A stretch of DNA of 5,349 bases from Candidatus Aerophobota bacterium (GTDB lineage: Bacteria; Aerophobota; Aerophobia; Aerophobales; B3-G15), in assembly GCA_030607715.1 (NCBI GenBank), contig JAUWJM010000115.1, positions 1 to 5,349 on the forward strand. Reading direction: 5' to 3'. Made by a program: the position numbers and the translations under genes. This document shows, one piece after another, positions 4,955-5,349 of this stretch (within the stretch, counting starts at the first letter, position 1; each line of letters begins with the position of its first letter). The notes beneath the pieces were generated by a model, which saw only the letters and a list, made by a program, of their open reading frames with translations, had not been told where the DNA came from and did not search any database.

Positions 4955-5349
4955 CAAGAAAAATTACCCATTGTTCTTCGCCTTTGATAAAAGTCAAACA
5001 TAACGAAAAATAGCAAGAATAATCCAATTGCTACTTCTTTCCAAAACGCTGATATCGCCAAAGTTACTATAATATTTTCAATCAAATATACAGTAAATCC
5101 GCCCAAAACCGCACCCAACGGCGCTCCCTCTCCTCCAGCCAGACTTACCCCCCCGATAAAAGCACCAGCGATGATAGGTAGTAAATATGGTGGACCTATT
5201 AAGACTGACCCTACGGCTAAGTATGAACCAACAATAATGCCGGCAAATGCCTGGAGAAGGGACCCGCAGCAGCAAGCAATTATTCTTACTTTTTTCACAT
5301 GGACACCCACTTTTCTAGCAACCCTATCGTTTAATCCTATAGCAAAAAA
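4954..5349 (-). CDS. ABC sugar transporter permease, ribose/rhamnose type (partial, C-terminal part)
   Basis: The frame is open to the right edge, so only about the last 131 residues are present. It reads AIGLNDRVARKVGVHVKKV, the cytoplasmic coupling-loop region of RbsC-type permeases (usually AIGGNEEAAR, SGI, V, K), then hydrophobic segments, the family signature PIIAGAFIGGVSLAGGEG close to the standard VVLGGTSLSGGRG, then GAVLGGFTVYLIENI, SAFWKEVAIGLFLLFFVMFD and a short basic tail (YQRRRTMGNFS). This is BPD_transp_2, the membrane subunit of a high-affinity sugar importer working with a binding protein and a double-domain ATPase, expected further right on the minus strand. A GTG at 5310 is internal, not the start. 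It converges on the uroD-like train, so it is not in the same operon, but a shared sugar theme is plausible. Confidence 0.88.
   Translation of the reverse strand, partial: FFAIGLNDRVARKVGVHVKKVRIIACCCGSLLQAFAGIIVGSYLAVGSVLIGPPYLLPIIAGAFIGGVSLAGGEGAPLGAVLGGFTVYLIENIIVTLAISAFWKEVAIGLFLLFFVMFDFYQRRRTMGNFS

Overview
The window looks like an AT-rich accessory stretch of an anaerobic bacterium, in the style of Firmicutes, Thermotogae or Atribacterota. I infer this from base composition, strong AGGAGG-type ribosome binding sites and gene content; the sequence does not fix a taxon.

Layout: positions 1-600 hold no convincing gene. Bases 1-435 are more GC-rich than the genes and contain several compact inverted repeats whose G-U pairs favour a plus-strand RNA, plus a 25-base match to the 3' end of a tRNA (Asn-like) without the rest of the cloverleaf. 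A candidate promoter (443-471) and a perfect 8-bp inverted repeat (604-624) precede the first gene.

Positions 642-4623 are a plus-strand gene train: uroD-like 1 (642-1697), a relic of an L-rhamnose mutarotase gene (1701-1805), uroD-like 2 (1806-2858), a 179-base gap with a nested hairpin, an intact L-rhamnose mutarotase (3038-3361), uroD-like 3 (3398-4549), and an N-terminal stub of a fourth uroD-like gene (4546-4623) joined by an ATGA overlap. The three full-length proteins belong to the URO-D superfamily in the MtaA/CmuA (cobamide-dependent methyltransferase) sense, not the haem enzyme HemE. They differ in the residues at the expected zinc site, so they are three subfamilies rather than recent copies.

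Positions 4624-4953 are mostly non-coding: an orphan open frame with a perfect palindrome inside it, then a strong hairpin between convergent genes. The right edge (4954-5349, minus strand) is the C-terminal part of a ribose/rhamnose-type ABC sugar permease that runs off the window.

Read together, the window pairs sugar handling (rhamnose anomer conversion, a sugar ABC importer) with a cluster of methyltransferase-like proteins that has visibly gained and lost genes. A role in metabolising a methylated or otherwise modified deoxysugar is an attractive hypothesis. No corrinoid protein, reductive activator or sugar kinase/isomerase lies in the window to confirm it.
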